64,000 bases of DNA from Winogradskya consettensis (lineage in GTDB: Bacteria; Actinomycetota; Actinomycetes; Mycobacteriales; Micromonosporaceae), in NCBI RefSeq assembly GCF_018332715.1, contig NZ_BOQP01000047.1, positions 1-64,000 on the forward strand, read 5' to 3'. The translations under genes were made by a program, and so were the position numbers. Under the pieces are notes generated by a model. It saw only the letters and a list, made by a program, of their open reading frames with translations. It had not been told where the DNA came from and searched no databases. Below, piece by piece: positions 27,841-37,021 of the stretch (the first letter of the stretch is position 1; each line of letters starts with the position of its first letter).

Positions 27841-28750
27841 CTGTTTGCGCGGTGACGTGTCGGATCGCTGTTGCCAGCCAGCGCAGTTCCTCGGTGGCGT
27901 CGGGGGCGCCGCGTTCGCCTCGCACACGGGAGACGAGCTCGCGGTATTGCTCCGCGTCTGCTTGGATTCCTGCCTCCAGGGAGGCCAGGACAACGGTGAG
28001 GTCGGCGTTGGTGAACAGGGTGGCGACCAGATCGGCTGCGGCGGGGGCGTCGGGGCTGACGCCGTCGGCTCTGGTGCGTGCGACGGAGTTCACGACCTGA
28101 CGGGCCCACCAGATGCGGGCTCCGGGCGGGTTGTTCTGGCCTGGCACGGGGATGTTCAGCTCCAGGAAGGTGCGCATCCGGTCACGGAAATCCGGATCTT
28201 GGAGTCGTCCTGCCAGCTCGATCCAGGCGTCCACCTGGTCGGGCGAGGGATCGTCGGGCAGGTCGATGCGGAGATCCCGCACCCGATCGCGGAGCTGCGG
28301 TTCGATGTCGAGGCCGCCGTAGACGTCGGCTTTGAAGTCGTCGATGATCTGCAGTCGTTCGGTGGCGGAGAGCCTTGCCAATCGGTTCATCAGTGCTGTC
28401 TCCTCGGCGGTGGATCGACGTTTTGACACGGTGGACAGGACAGCCCGGCTGACCTTCAGGGAGCGGATCTGCGCGTCGAGCGCCGCCACGTGCGTCGCGG
28501 CAACCTCGGCGACCGTGGCGCGGCCCTCGAGCACCCGGCGAACGTCGTCGAGCCCGAGACCCAGCTCCCGTAACGTGCGGACGAGCTCGACGCGGGCCAC
28601 ACACGCGGCGTCGTAGAGCCGGTAGCCGCCCACCGTCCGGCTCGCCGGCGCGAGGGCCCCCTCGTCCGACCAGAAGCGCAGCGTCCGCGCGGAGAGGCCG
28701 GTGCGGCGCGCGAGCTGGCCGATGGTCAGCAGGCCGGCGTGTTTGTCCAT
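27812..28750 (-). CDS. MerR-family transcriptional regulator
   Basis: A 312-residue regulator. The N-terminal MerR helix-turn-helix is clear (LLTIGQLARRTGLSARTLRF, then WSDEGALAP and GGYRLYDAACVARVELV). The rest is a helical region with no recognised ligand domain. ATG at 28750. The last codons (GPAPTPQR) are read from the terminal unit of the 30-bp minisatellite. A MerR-type operator lies directly upstream, and there is little room for a leader, so leaderless translation and autoregulation are likely. It is divergent from a NUDIX gene. Confidence 0.88.
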   Translation of the reverse strand: MDKHAGLLTIGQLARRTGLSARTLRFWSDEGALAPASRTVGGYRLYDAACVARVELVRTLRELGLGLDDVRRVLEGRATVAEVAATHVAALDAQIRSLKVSRAVLSTVSKRRSTAEETALMNRLARLSATERLQIIDDFKADVYGGLDIEPQLRDRVRDLRIDLPDDPSPDQVDAWIELAGRLQDPDFRDRMRTFLELNIPVPGQNNPPGARIWWARQVVNSVARTRADGVSPDAPAAADLVATLFTNADLTVVLASLEAGIQADAEQYRELVSRVRGERGAPDATEELRWLATAIRHVTAQTAGPAPTPQR

Positions 28751-28756
28751 GGATCG

Positions 28757-28787
28757 ATCCTCAACCCTCCAGTGGCTGGAGAGTCAA
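28757..28787 (-). promoter_or_regulatory. MerR-type operator-promoter of the merR gene
   Basis: Inverted repeat CTCCAG-TGG-CTGGAG at 28767-28781, extended outward with AC/GT. On the minus strand TTGACT (28787-28782) is a good -35. The dyad fills the spacer, and GAGGAT (28762-28757) is the best -10, giving a spacer of about 19 bp, the long spacing typical of MerR-controlled promoters. The predicted transcription start falls at or next to the ATG at 28750. Confidence 0.65.
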
Positions 28788-28879
28788 CCGCTTCCGGCTG
28801 TGCTTTCGGATTGATTTCGGTGGCTCTGAGCGCGGAGCAGCGGCCCGGTCGAAGCGTTACCCTGCGTTCCATATCGATC

Positions 28880-29064
28880 GTCGCCGGTGCCACCAGCACG
28901 TCGAACATCGCCGGTGCCACCAGCACGTCGAACATCGCCGGTGCCGCCAGCACGTCGAACATCGCCGGTGCCGCCAGCACGTCGAACATCGCCGGTGCCG
29001 CCAGCACGTCGAACATCGCCGGTGCCGCCAGCGCGTCGATCATCGCCGGTGTCACCGGCGCAGG
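28880..29064. repeat. 27-bp minisatellite, about 7 units, between merR and NUDIX genes
   Basis: Units start at 28880, 28907, 28934, 28961, 28988, 29015 and 29042 (last one diverged). The unit opens ATCGCCGGTGCCRCCAGCAC and closes GTCGAAC. Units 1-2 have ACC and 3-6 have GCC, so expansion of a sub-block is visible. Frames are open on both strands (9 residues per unit). The array ends about 10 bp before the NUDIX start codon, inside the probable promoter/leader of that gene. In the rest of 28751-28879 I see only the merR operator. Confidence 0.93.
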
Positions 29065-29077
29065 ATCAGGAGCTCGC

Positions 29078-29581
29078 ATGTCGCTGAACCTTCGCACCGC
29101 CGTCCGCGCGATCATCCTTGACGAGGAGGATCGCGTCCTGCTGTGCCGATTCGATTTTCCCCACCCGGCGGTCCCGAGCGGGGCACAGGTTGTCTGGGCT
29201 GCTCCGGGTGGTGGCGTTGAGCCGAGTGAGGACAGGCTTTCGGCGCTGCGTCGTGAGCTGCGGGAGGAAACCGGCCTGGTGACCGCCGGCGATCCGCCGC
29301 ACGTCTGGCATCAAGTAGTCGTTGCCGCGGATTATGCGCCCGGTTTCGACGGCATTGTCAACGACTACTTCCTTGTCCGCGCCGGCCACTTCGAGCCTCG
29401 AGGAGAATTCACCGATGATCAACTCACGACTGAGTACATCGGCGCCTTTCGGTGGTGGCAGCTCGATGAGATCACGAATTACGCCGGATCCGACCTGTTC
29501 TCGCCCCGTGAACTTGGCACGCCGCTGACCGGGTTGCTCATGTCCGGGATACCCACCGACCCGGTCATCCTTGGCTTGTGA
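29078..29581 (+). CDS. NUDIX hydrolase
   Basis: A 167-residue NUDIX hydrolase, acting on a nucleoside diphosphate linked to another group. The NUDIX box is complete: GGVEPSEDRLSALRRELREE then TGL (G-x5-E-x7-REL-x-EE-x-G-L). The substrate cannot be told. The ATG at 29078 has AGGAG 5 nt upstream (29068-29072); the frame is open further upstream only because of the 27-bp repeats. The protein ends MSGIPTDPVILGL. Confidence 0.92.
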   Translation: MSLNLRTAVRAIILDEEDRVLLCRFDFPHPAVPSGAQVVWAAPGGGVEPSEDRLSALRRELREETGLVTAGDPPHVWHQVVVAADYAPGFDGIVNDYFLVRAGHFEPRGEFTDDQLTTEYIGAFRWWQLDEITNYAGSDLFSPRELGTPLTGLLMSGIPTDPVILGL

Positions 29582-29730
29582 ACATTTCGTGACCCGCTCA
29601 ACCACTTACGCAGAATGAAGCAGCCGGGCGGCTGTTCTGGCGCCCTCGGCGCCTTGGCCGGTCGGGTGCGGCCTCGACGGGAGTTGCGGTCAGCACCATG
29701 CAACCAGGTGCGACATCCTGATCTTGACCT

Positions 29731-31455
29731 TTATCTTGCTAGTTCTGTCACCCGGGATTCGCGCACTACCGTGACCCGGATCTGGCCGGGGTAGGTGAGT
29801 TCTTCCTCGATTTGTTTGGCGACGTCGCGGGCGAGAACAGCGGCTCCGATGTCGTCGACGTCGTCGGGGCGGACCATTACCCGGATTTCGCGGCCGGCCT
29901 GCATGGCGAAGACCTTTTCGACCCCCGGCTTGCCGCCGGCGATTTCTTCGATCCGCTCCAAACGCTTTACGTACGCTTCCAAGCTCTCGCGCCGTGCGCC
30001 GGGCCGGCCGCCGGAGCAGGCGTCGGCGGCCTGGGTGAGTACGGCTTCGACGGTCTGGGGCTGGACCTCGTTGTGGTGGGCCTCGATCGCGTGTACGACG
30101 TCCTCGGACTCGCCGTACTTGCGGGCCAGGTCGGCGCCGATCAGGGCGTGACTGCCCTCGACCTCGTGGGTGAGCGCCTTGCCGATGTCGTGCAGGAACG
30201 CCGAGCGCTTCATCGTGGGGATGTCCAGGCCCAGCTCAGCGGCCATGATGCCGGCGATGTGGGCGGTCTCGACGAGGTGTTTGAGGACGTTCTGGCCGTA
30301 GCTCGTGCGGTAGCGCAGGCGGCCCAGCAGCGTGACCAGCTCCGGGTGCAGGTCCGTGATGCCGACGTCGACCAGGGCCTCCTCGGCGGCTCGTTCGCAG
30401 AGCCGGTCGACCTCGCTCTTGGCGCTCTCGTAGACCTCTTCGATGCGGTGCGGGTGGATGCGGCCGTCGAGGACGAGTTTCTCCAGGGTGAGCCGGCCCA
30501 CCTCGCGGCGGACCGGGTCGAAGCAGGAGAGCAGGACCGCCTCGGGCGTGTCATCGATGATCAGGTTCACGCCCGTGACCGACTCGAACGCCCGGATGTT
30601 GCGGCCCTCGCGGCCGATGATCCGGCCCTTCATCTCGTCACTCGGCAGATGCAGGACGCTGACCACGCTCTCCGCGGTCTGCTCGCTCGCGATCCGCTGA
30701 ATGGCATCGACCACGATGTGCCGGGCGCGGGTGTCGGCGGTGTTCTTCGCCTCACCCTCGATGTCCCGGACCAGGATCGCGGCCTCCCGCTTGGCCTGAC
30801 TCTCGATACCCTCGATCAGCTCAGCGCGGGCCTGCTCGGCGGTGAGACTGGCGATCCGCTCCAACTCGCGGCGACGGCGCTCCTCGGCCTCGACCAGTTC
30901 GGCCTCCCGGCTGGTCAGCCCCGACTCCCGCGCGGTCAGATCGGCGTCGAGCGTGGCCAGCCGGCGCTCCCGGATCACCAGGCGCTCGACCTCCTCGGCG
31001 TGCAACCGCTCCCGCTCATCGATCCGCGCGGCCCTGCGCTCCACCTCGGCGGACTGCTCCTTCACCGTGGTGTTCAGCAGGGCGACCTCACGCTCACCAC
31101 TGCGGCGGGCCGCGGATCTCACCTGCTCAGCGTCGGCCTCGGCCTGGCGGTGGGCATGCTCCAGGACGGTGTCGGCTTCCTCGTGCGCCGACTCCAGTAC
31201 ACGCTTGGCCTCAGCTCGCGCGGCTGTCGCTTCTGCTTTGGCCGCGGCAGCTTCCGCACGTACGGATGCGGCCTTCGCGTTCGCGTCATCAACCTTGGCC
31301 TTCGCCGCATGCAGAGTCTGCTCACGGGACTGCTCATCCGCGCTGCGATTCGCCTGGAACTTCTGCAACGCCCGAGCCCCAAGAAACAAACCTGCCGCCA
31401 CAAACGCAGCGAGAACGACGATCGCCACTACGAGCACCCAGTCGAGGGCCGTCAT
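29731..31455 (-). CDS. rny: Ribonuclease Y
   Basis: A 574-residue membrane-anchored endoribonuclease that starts mRNA decay. There is one N-terminal membrane helix (WVLVVAIVVLAAFVAAGLFL), a long coiled coil rich in Ala/Glu/Arg to about residue 230, a KH domain (RIIGREGRNIRAFESVTGV) and an HD domain (FLHDIGKALTHEVEGSH). The ATG at 31455 was preferred to an upstream TTG because the membrane helix follows directly and GGGAG lies 10 nt upstream. Its place downstream of recA-recX is conserved in actinobacteria. Confidence 0.94.
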   Translation of the reverse strand: MTALDWVLVVAIVVLAAFVAAGLFLGARALQKFQANRSADEQSREQTLHAAKAKVDDANAKAASVRAEAAAAKAEATAARAEAKRVLESAHEEADTVLEHAHRQAEADAEQVRSAARRSGEREVALLNTTVKEQSAEVERRAARIDERERLHAEEVERLVIRERRLATLDADLTARESGLTSREAELVEAEERRRRELERIASLTAEQARAELIEGIESQAKREAAILVRDIEGEAKNTADTRARHIVVDAIQRIASEQTAESVVSVLHLPSDEMKGRIIGREGRNIRAFESVTGVNLIIDDTPEAVLLSCFDPVRREVGRLTLEKLVLDGRIHPHRIEEVYESAKSEVDRLCERAAEEALVDVGITDLHPELVTLLGRLRYRTSYGQNVLKHLVETAHIAGIMAAELGLDIPTMKRSAFLHDIGKALTHEVEGSHALIGADLARKYGESEDVVHAIEAHHNEVQPQTVEAVLTQAADACSGGRPGARRESLEAYVKRLERIEEIAGGKPGVEKVFAMQAGREIRVMVRPDDVDDIGAAVLARDVAKQIEEELTYPGQIRVTVVRESRVTELAR

Positions 31456-32824
31456 CTCGCCGTTTCTCCCTTCGCCGCGCCGCAAAGGTTGCGACCGGTC
31501 TTACGTCCTGCGCTCGCTGCTCGGGGCGTTGCCTGCGCATTTGCTCGGCCTTGGTTCGGCTCTGCTTTCCGGGTCGCTCGGCCTGGTTGCGGGCCTTGCT
31601 TCTCCGGGGTCGCTCGGCCGTTGCAGGCTTTGCTTCTCCGGGGCGCTGGGCCGGCGCTGGTGCGCTGGTCCTGCGCTCTCGGGCGCGGGGCCGGCAGTTA
31701 TGCGCCGGTCCTGCGCTTTTGCGCGGGGTGCTCCGGGCCCGCGTGGGATGGTCCTACGCGAAGCGCGGGTAAGGGATGCCCGACCAAAGGCGACTGACCG
31801 CACATGCCGTCCTGCTCCGGCTCGGGGTGCCTGGCGCCGCTGGAAGTGGCGCGGGGGCGTCGTCGCCGACGAAGGACCGCTGGGTGTTCCCGGCCCGCTT
31901 CGTCACGGGCCGGGGCCGGTCTTCTGCAAGACCGGCCTGGTTCCGCCGCCCGCGCGGTCTGCGAGCTGCGGAGATCAACTTCGGCGTCGGGACTGCGTAG
32001 TCCGGGCGCCATAGCTACGAACCATCGGCCGTCGGTATCAGGTGCCGACGGTTCCGGTCCGCTGGTGACTGCCGTCCCTTCTTGTCAGCTGCTCCGCCGC
32101 ATCGACTTTCCCTGGGTTCCAGGATCGGGGCCTGACCCTGGTGGGGGCTGGGCTCCCTCTTCGGGATCCGTCCGATCAGGCCTGCCGTTCGGGACCTTTC
32201 GGTCCTTCAGGCGTCCTGCCCGGTCCGGCGTGGGCCTTGAAGCCGGGGCCTTCGAGACCGTGGTCTCTCGGGCCTCCCGATCATTTGCCCGGTCCGGCGG
32301 CCCTGGGGCCTTTTGGCTTGCGCCATCGGGCTGACCTGGTGAGGCTGGGTCGGTAGGACTGGCTCGGTGGGGCTGGCTCGGTGGGGCTGGGTCGGTGGGG
32401 CTGTGCTGCGGATGCTGCTTGGCTGCCGGGTTGTGGTGCGGGGTGACCTCGTACGGCTGGCGGGCCGGTTCGCTGGGGTCGGGTTAGTCGCCCGGTGGTC
32501 CTGCGCGCCGGCTGGTGGGCCGTGGAGTCGCCGTCACTGTGAGTGCTTGTGCCGTTGCTGATGCTCGCGCTCTTGGTGGCGGTTTGTCCGGTGGTGGGCG
32601 TTCGCGGCGGCGGTGGCTTCGCTGCGCGTACGGTCCAGAACTGGAAGTGATGCTAAAAAGTGATGCGATCTATGTTGTGCGCTTAGCCTTCGATGGTCGT
32701 ACAAACCTTGGTAACGCGAGGCTAGGTCGCGAGAGCCGCTTCGGTCAAGGACTCATGATTCGGCAGCGGATAGGACTTACGGCACAGACCCGCTCACGCC
32801 CTGCTCAGGAACGTTGCGGGCAAT
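31456..32824. other. 1.37-kb gene-free region with hairpins
   Basis: No ORF here has recognisable protein character; several overlapping frames are open because of GC bias. Much of 31490-31750 is degenerate repetition of short phrases such as CTGCGCTC and GGTCCTGCGCT. Clear hairpins include GGCCGGTCTT-CTGC-AAGACCGGCC (31914-31937, 10-bp perfect stem), GGACC-TTTC-GGTCC (32192-32205) and GAGACC-GT-GGTCTC (32254-32267). The segment 32640-32760 is less GC-rich and has AAGTGATGC twice. A structured RNA cannot be excluded. Confidence 0.5.
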
Positions 32825-34657
32825 TCAGGCGCAGTTGCCCCAGACCTCGCGTACGCCGTCCCACTTCTGGCCCATGTCCTTGTCCCAGTACGCGAGCATG
32901 AACGCTCCGACCGGCGTTGCGTAGTCGTCCCACCACAAACCGGCGACCGTACGACCGTCGACCTGGTATGCGTACTCGATGTAGTTGCCTTCGGTCCGGC
33001 CCGACGGAGTCTTCCGTGAGCCGGCGTCCGCAACACCGGGAGTGAGCGCGCGGGCGTCGACGTTCTGGCCCAGGCTGCTGACCCTGGCCCGATCGCGGTC
33101 CGCGGGGGTGTTGTACTCGATGAAGAACATGCTGATCGCGTCGAACTGGCAGCGAACCCGGACCTTCTCACCGTTCGCGAGCGTGGGGCCGTCCTTGTCG
33201 CCGCTGCGCGAACAGTTCGAGAGCCGCGGCAGCCAGCCTTCCGCGAGGGTGGTCAGCTCACCGCTGAACTTCGGAGCGTTGAGCGCCACCTGGTTGCTCT
33301 CGTAGGGGCCAAGATTGCGGTTGCCCCCGGTCGTCGGCTTGTCGGCAGCCGTCGAGCCACCCGAACCGTCGGACATCGCGCGGCCGAGGAACCAGCCACC
33401 CGTACCGAAAAGAAGAAGGCCCACGACGAGGCCTGCCAGTGCCGGGAGGATGAACCGGCCCTTCGGCTGCTTGGGGGTCGGCTCGATCCTGGGACCACCG
33501 AACGTCTGCACGGACTCGAACCCGAAGCGCTCAGCGTCGGTGTTCTGGTCGCCCTTCGCCGGGACCAGGGCGAACCGGTCCGGGTCCGCCGGCGGGAGGC
33601 CGTATTGGTCCGTGTCGGCCGGGCCTGAGGTGGGGTAGTTCGCTCCGCCTGAGGTGGGGTAGGTCGACGGGCCCGAGGTCGGGTAGTTCGCTGCGCCTGA
33701 GGTTGGGTAGTTCGCTGCGCCCGAAGTCGGGTAGTTCGACGGGCCTGAGGTGGGGTAGTTCGCTGCGCCTGAGGTCGGGAATTGCGGGTACGTGCCTGGG
33801 CCGCTTGTCGGGTAGCCGCTTGTGGGGTGGACGCCCGTGCCGCTCGTGGGGACACCGCTGGTGGGGGCCGCGCCGGAGGTGGGGTAGGTGCCCGCTCCCG
33901 AGGTCGGGTAGGTCGGCCCTGAGGTCGGGGTCGGGTCCCACGCTGCGCCGGAGGTCGGATAGGCGTCGTTCTGGCCGCCGTGGAACGGGCCGTAGGACGG
34001 GGCGCCGGCTTGGTTCGGGTCAATGGTGGCGGGATTCTGGCCTGCGCCTGCGCTTGGTCCCGCACCTGGTCCTGTGCCTGGTCCTTTGCCTGGGGCGGGG
34101 GTGCCGCCGTACTGGGCACCGTATTGGGGGGTGCCGTACTGGGCTCCGTATTGCGGGGCGGGAGTCGCGGCCGGGGGGCTGTAGGTCACCGGGTCGGGGT
34201 ATCCGTAGGTTCCGGGTGCCGCCGGCGGGGTGCTGGGTTGCGACGAGGCGGGTTGGGCTGCCGGGCTGGGCTGACCTGTGCTGGGCTGACCCGTGCCGGG
34301 CTGGACTGCCGGGCCGGGCTGACCTGTGCTGGGCTGACTGCCGGGCTGGGCCTGCTGCGCTGCGCTGGGCTGGGGGGCGGGCTGGCCGGAAAGCGTGGTG
34401 TATTGGGCCGTTGCTTGCTCGTCGGCCGGCGTCGCATACGGACCTGGCGCCTGCTGGGCCGGGATCTGCTGGGCCGGGACCTGCCGGGCCGGGCTCTGCC
34501 GGCCTGGGGCCTGTTGGCTGGGAGGCTGCTGGCTGCCCGGTGCTGCCTGCGGGCTCGCAGGAGCGGCACCGGTCGGGATCGGGGCCGTGACGGCCTCTTC
34601 CGCCGCTGCAGAATCGTTCCCCTGGGCCACTCCGTAGCCCTGGTCCGCACCGCTCAC
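32825..34657 (-). CDS. Membrane protein with long disordered YPTSG-repeat N-terminus
   Basis: A 610-residue protein. Residues 1-235 are rich in Gln, Pro, Ala and Ser (PAPQ, QPSTGQP phrases). About residues 236-352 hold some 15 copies of YPTSG-type motifs (NYPTSGA, TYPTSGP). One membrane helix lies near 397-425 (FILPALAGLVVGLLLFGTGGWFLGRA). The C-terminal about 185 residues form a folded extracellular-type domain (NSSRSG-like cysteine region LSNCSRSGDKDGPTL, EYAYQVDGRTVAGLWWDDYA), ending with a Cys two residues from the end. With no signal peptide the repeats would be cytoplasmic. The GTG at 34657 is chosen because GAGGGG lies 9 nt upstream; ATG 34666 is the alternative. Function unknown. Confidence 0.75.
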   Translation of the reverse strand: MSGADQGYGVAQGNDSAAAEEAVTAPIPTGAAPASPQAAPGSQQPPSQQAPGRQSPARQVPAQQIPAQQAPGPYATPADEQATAQYTTLSGQPAPQPSAAQQAQPGSQPSTGQPGPAVQPGTGQPSTGQPSPAAQPASSQPSTPPAAPGTYGYPDPVTYSPPAATPAPQYGAQYGTPQYGAQYGGTPAPGKGPGTGPGAGPSAGAGQNPATIDPNQAGAPSYGPFHGGQNDAYPTSGAAWDPTPTSGPTYPTSGAGTYPTSGAAPTSGVPTSGTGVHPTSGYPTSGPGTYPQFPTSGAANYPTSGPSNYPTSGAANYPTSGAANYPTSGPSTYPTSGGANYPTSGPADTDQYGLPPADPDRFALVPAKGDQNTDAERFGFESVQTFGGPRIEPTPKQPKGRFILPALAGLVVGLLLFGTGGWFLGRAMSDGSGGSTAADKPTTGGNRNLGPYESNQVALNAPKFSGELTTLAEGWLPRLSNCSRSGDKDGPTLANGEKVRVRCQFDAISMFFIEYNTPADRDRARVSSLGQNVDARALTPGVADAGSRKTPSGRTEGNYIEYAYQVDGRTVAGLWWDDYATPVGAFMLAYWDKDMGQKWDGVREVWGNCA

Positions 34658-35911
34658 CGGACCCATCCCCTCGGCTGTGCTGTTCCTCAGCGCGAGATCA
34701 CCCCCGCGCCCTGTGCCGTGCATGTCCCATGGAGGGTGACGCTTCAGGAGCGCCGCCCGCCAGGCCGATGACATCCGCTCCCGGGCAGCGCCGGCACAGC
34801 TGCGTCCTCGGGGAGGGGGACACGGCAGTGGCGAGCACCGCAAGGGTTGCCTGTCACGACGTTGGAGGTTACCAGCCAGTCCTGTCCCGGCGGGGCCCCG
34901 AGGATATCCACCCAAAGCAATAGACCCGCAGCCCAGAGGGCCCACAGATCCATCGTTACCCAGCTGTCACCCCACCCGATCTCAACACCGGCGCGATCGT
35001 CCCGGCAAACCTGCCCGGACACCCTCCACCAGCCAACAGGAACGCATTCCGGAGCAATTCGGTCAGCTGCTACCCATCGTCCCGGGAGCTCTCCTCGCGC
35101 CCGCCTCCCTGACCAATGACTACGGCCTGCAGATTGAGACCAACGTCGCACTGCCACCGTCGACCGCGAGAGACTTCACGTTGTCCTGCTCAGCGGAATC
35201 GTCATGCCACCCAGCGGTTGTCTCAATCCTTGCCAACGCTACCTATTCGCACTTAACAATTCTGTAAGCAATATTTCTCGAAGCCTTTGCCGCAGTTTCA
35301 CAGCCTCAAGATTCGTAGCGGAGGGGCGACACCACGCTCACGACAGCGAGGCGATCGCCACAGTTGAGAAGAGCTTCATGTCGCCCCAGCTGCTGGGACC
35401 CTGGCTCCCGTCTGACTCCACGGCACCGAAAGGCAACAGCTGCACGCTGCTGGCACGCTCGTTCATGACGAATAGAGAAATCATTCGGAATGAGCGTCTG
35501 CACCGCCGGCAAGTACGCCTGGTAAACATTGATTAACTAGCAGAAATCCACTCTGGCGACGATAAAATGGGACTAACAGACGAGCACGACGGGGCTAATC
35601 TCGGCGGCTGCCCGAGCTGGGTCTGACCGCACGGGCACGACCGCACGGGCACGACCGCCAGGCTCCGGGCTCCGGGCTCGATGATCAAATGCCCCACTGC
35701 CTCAAGCAGACACGCGACAGCGTCGAGCAACGCGGCTCCGCATAGGCCCAGCCCGACCGGCACCGAACCGCGTGAACAACGCCCAGGTCGCCCGAGCAAC
35801 GCAAGCTGCCGGCAACGCAAGCCACCCGGGCAACGCAAGCCACCCGGGAGCGGGGAAGGCTGGCGCGGGGAAGGCTGGCGTAAGAGAGAGGGCCGGCAGG
35901 GAGAGGGCAGG
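34658..35911. other. 1.25-kb gene-poor region including a low-GC island
   Basis: No convincing gene. 35204-35580 is clearly poorer in GC than its surroundings (for example TTAACAATTCTGTAAGCAAT at 35253-35272 and several stop codons in all frames). Short tandem duplications occur at its right end: 14 bp twice at 35625-35652, 18 bp twice at 35811-35846 and 15 bp twice at 35850-35879. A 110-codon plus-strand frame at 35204 shows no motif and no ribosome-binding site, and is not called. Confidence 0.55.
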
Positions 35912-36736
35912 CTAGGAGAGGGCGTCCTGGTCAGAGGCCATGGCGTCGGGGTCTATCTGGTCGGCGAATTCTGCGGCTTCTTCGTCGCGGGCTGCGAGTG
36001 CGTCCTTTACCGCTCGGATTGCTGTACCGGCGGGGTAGCCCTTTCTGGCGAGCATGCCGACGAGGCGGCGGAAGACCTGGTCGGGGGTTCCGCGGGCGGT
36101 TCGGAGTTTTCGGTCGACCAGGGCGCGGGCGGCGGAGGCTTCCGCGTCGTCGTCGACGGCTTCGAGGGCTTCGGTGGCTACTTCGGCGTCGACGCCGTGC
36201 TGGCGGAGCTCGTTGGCGAGGGCTCGGCGGGCCAGGCCTCGGCCGTGGTGGCGGCTGGAGACCCAGGCTCGGGCGAAGGCCGCGTCGTCGATGATGCCGA
36301 CCTCGTCGTAGCGGTCGAGGACTTCGGCGATCACTTCTTCGGAGATCTCCTTGCGGGCCAGGACCTTGGCCAGTTCCACCCGGGTGCGCGGGCGGGTCGC
36401 GAGTTGCCGCAGGCAGATCTCGCGGGCCACTTCGGACTCGGACCGGGGCTGTTCGGCGGCGGGGCCATTGCCGTCGCCGGCGCCTGACAAGCCGCCGCTG
36501 GAGGAGCGGCTGCCGGCAGACCGCCTGCCGGAGGACCAACCACCTGAGGACCCGCCTGAGGACCAGCCACCGCCGGACCCGCCTGAGGAACTCTCGCGAA
36601 GCCCTCCTCCGGCTCCACCGCGGCGGGAGCTCTGCCGCGGTTCGTCTTGAGGAGTTTCGGAAGAGTCGGGTTCGGTGGAGCGGGGCGGGATCGCATCCCA
36701 TCCGCGCCCCGATCGTGCACCGCGTCGTCCTGCCAC
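35912..36736 (-). CDS. recX: RecA regulator RecX
   Basis: A 274-residue protein. The conserved RecX helices start near residue 105 (EICLRQLATRPRTRVELAKV, then VIAEVLDRYDEVGIIDDAAF) and include GLARRALANELRQHGVD. RecX binds RecA and caps or destabilises its filaments. The first about 100 residues are a Ser/Gly-rich disordered extension (GGSGGGWSSGGSSGGWSSG), longer than in most RecX. The start is GTG at 36736. It lies 285 bp downstream of recA on the same strand, the usual recA-recX arrangement. Confidence 0.93.
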   Translation of the reverse strand: MAGRRGARSGRGWDAIPPRSTEPDSSETPQDEPRQSSRRGGAGGGLRESSSGGSGGGWSSGGSSGGWSSGRRSAGSRSSSGGLSGAGDGNGPAAEQPRSESEVAREICLRQLATRPRTRVELAKVLARKEISEEVIAEVLDRYDEVGIIDDAAFARAWVSSRHHGRGLARRALANELRQHGVDAEVATEALEAVDDDAEASAARALVDRKLRTARGTPDQVFRRLVGMLARKGYPAGTAIRAVKDALAARDEEAAEFADQIDPDAMASDQDALS

Positions 36737-37021
36737 TGCCGAACCGCCTCCTCGTCACACAGCGACATTCAGCTTGCGAACCTCATGCGCGAAAGCCTGT
36801 GCCGCGAAAGCCGGGGCGCAGGGCCGCGGCCCGGTTGGGGCCGCTGCCCTGCGCTCTCCCATGCCACGTCACACCTGTCCGGCCTGAACGGCCGGACCGG
36901 GCGACGAGTCCCGACGGACGAACCTGAACCACCCGGCCCGACTGACCGAACACCCGATCGACCGACCAGAGGGGGTGACCGCTGGACGAGACGAGGGGCG
37001 GGCCGGTCAGAGCTGGGTCGC

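Noticed and set aside
27468..28100. Plus-strand 210-codon frame and minus-strand 192- and 208-codon frames over the 30-bp repeats
   Set aside because: They exist because the repeat unit is a multiple of three; no start signals or domain, and they overlap merR.
28739..29077. N-terminal extension of the NUDIX protein made of IAGAASTSN repeats
   Set aside because: It is the 27-bp array read through; a good ribosome-binding site lies just before ATG 29078 and homology begins there.
31804..32334. Plus-strand ORF in the gap between the rny start and the end of the YPTSG gene
   Set aside because: Composition follows GC bias, no motif, no ribosome-binding site.
35338..35529. Minus-strand fragment containing LPFGAVESDG, slightly like the creatininase start motif
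   Set aside because: Only one short similarity, no continuation of the family in any frame.
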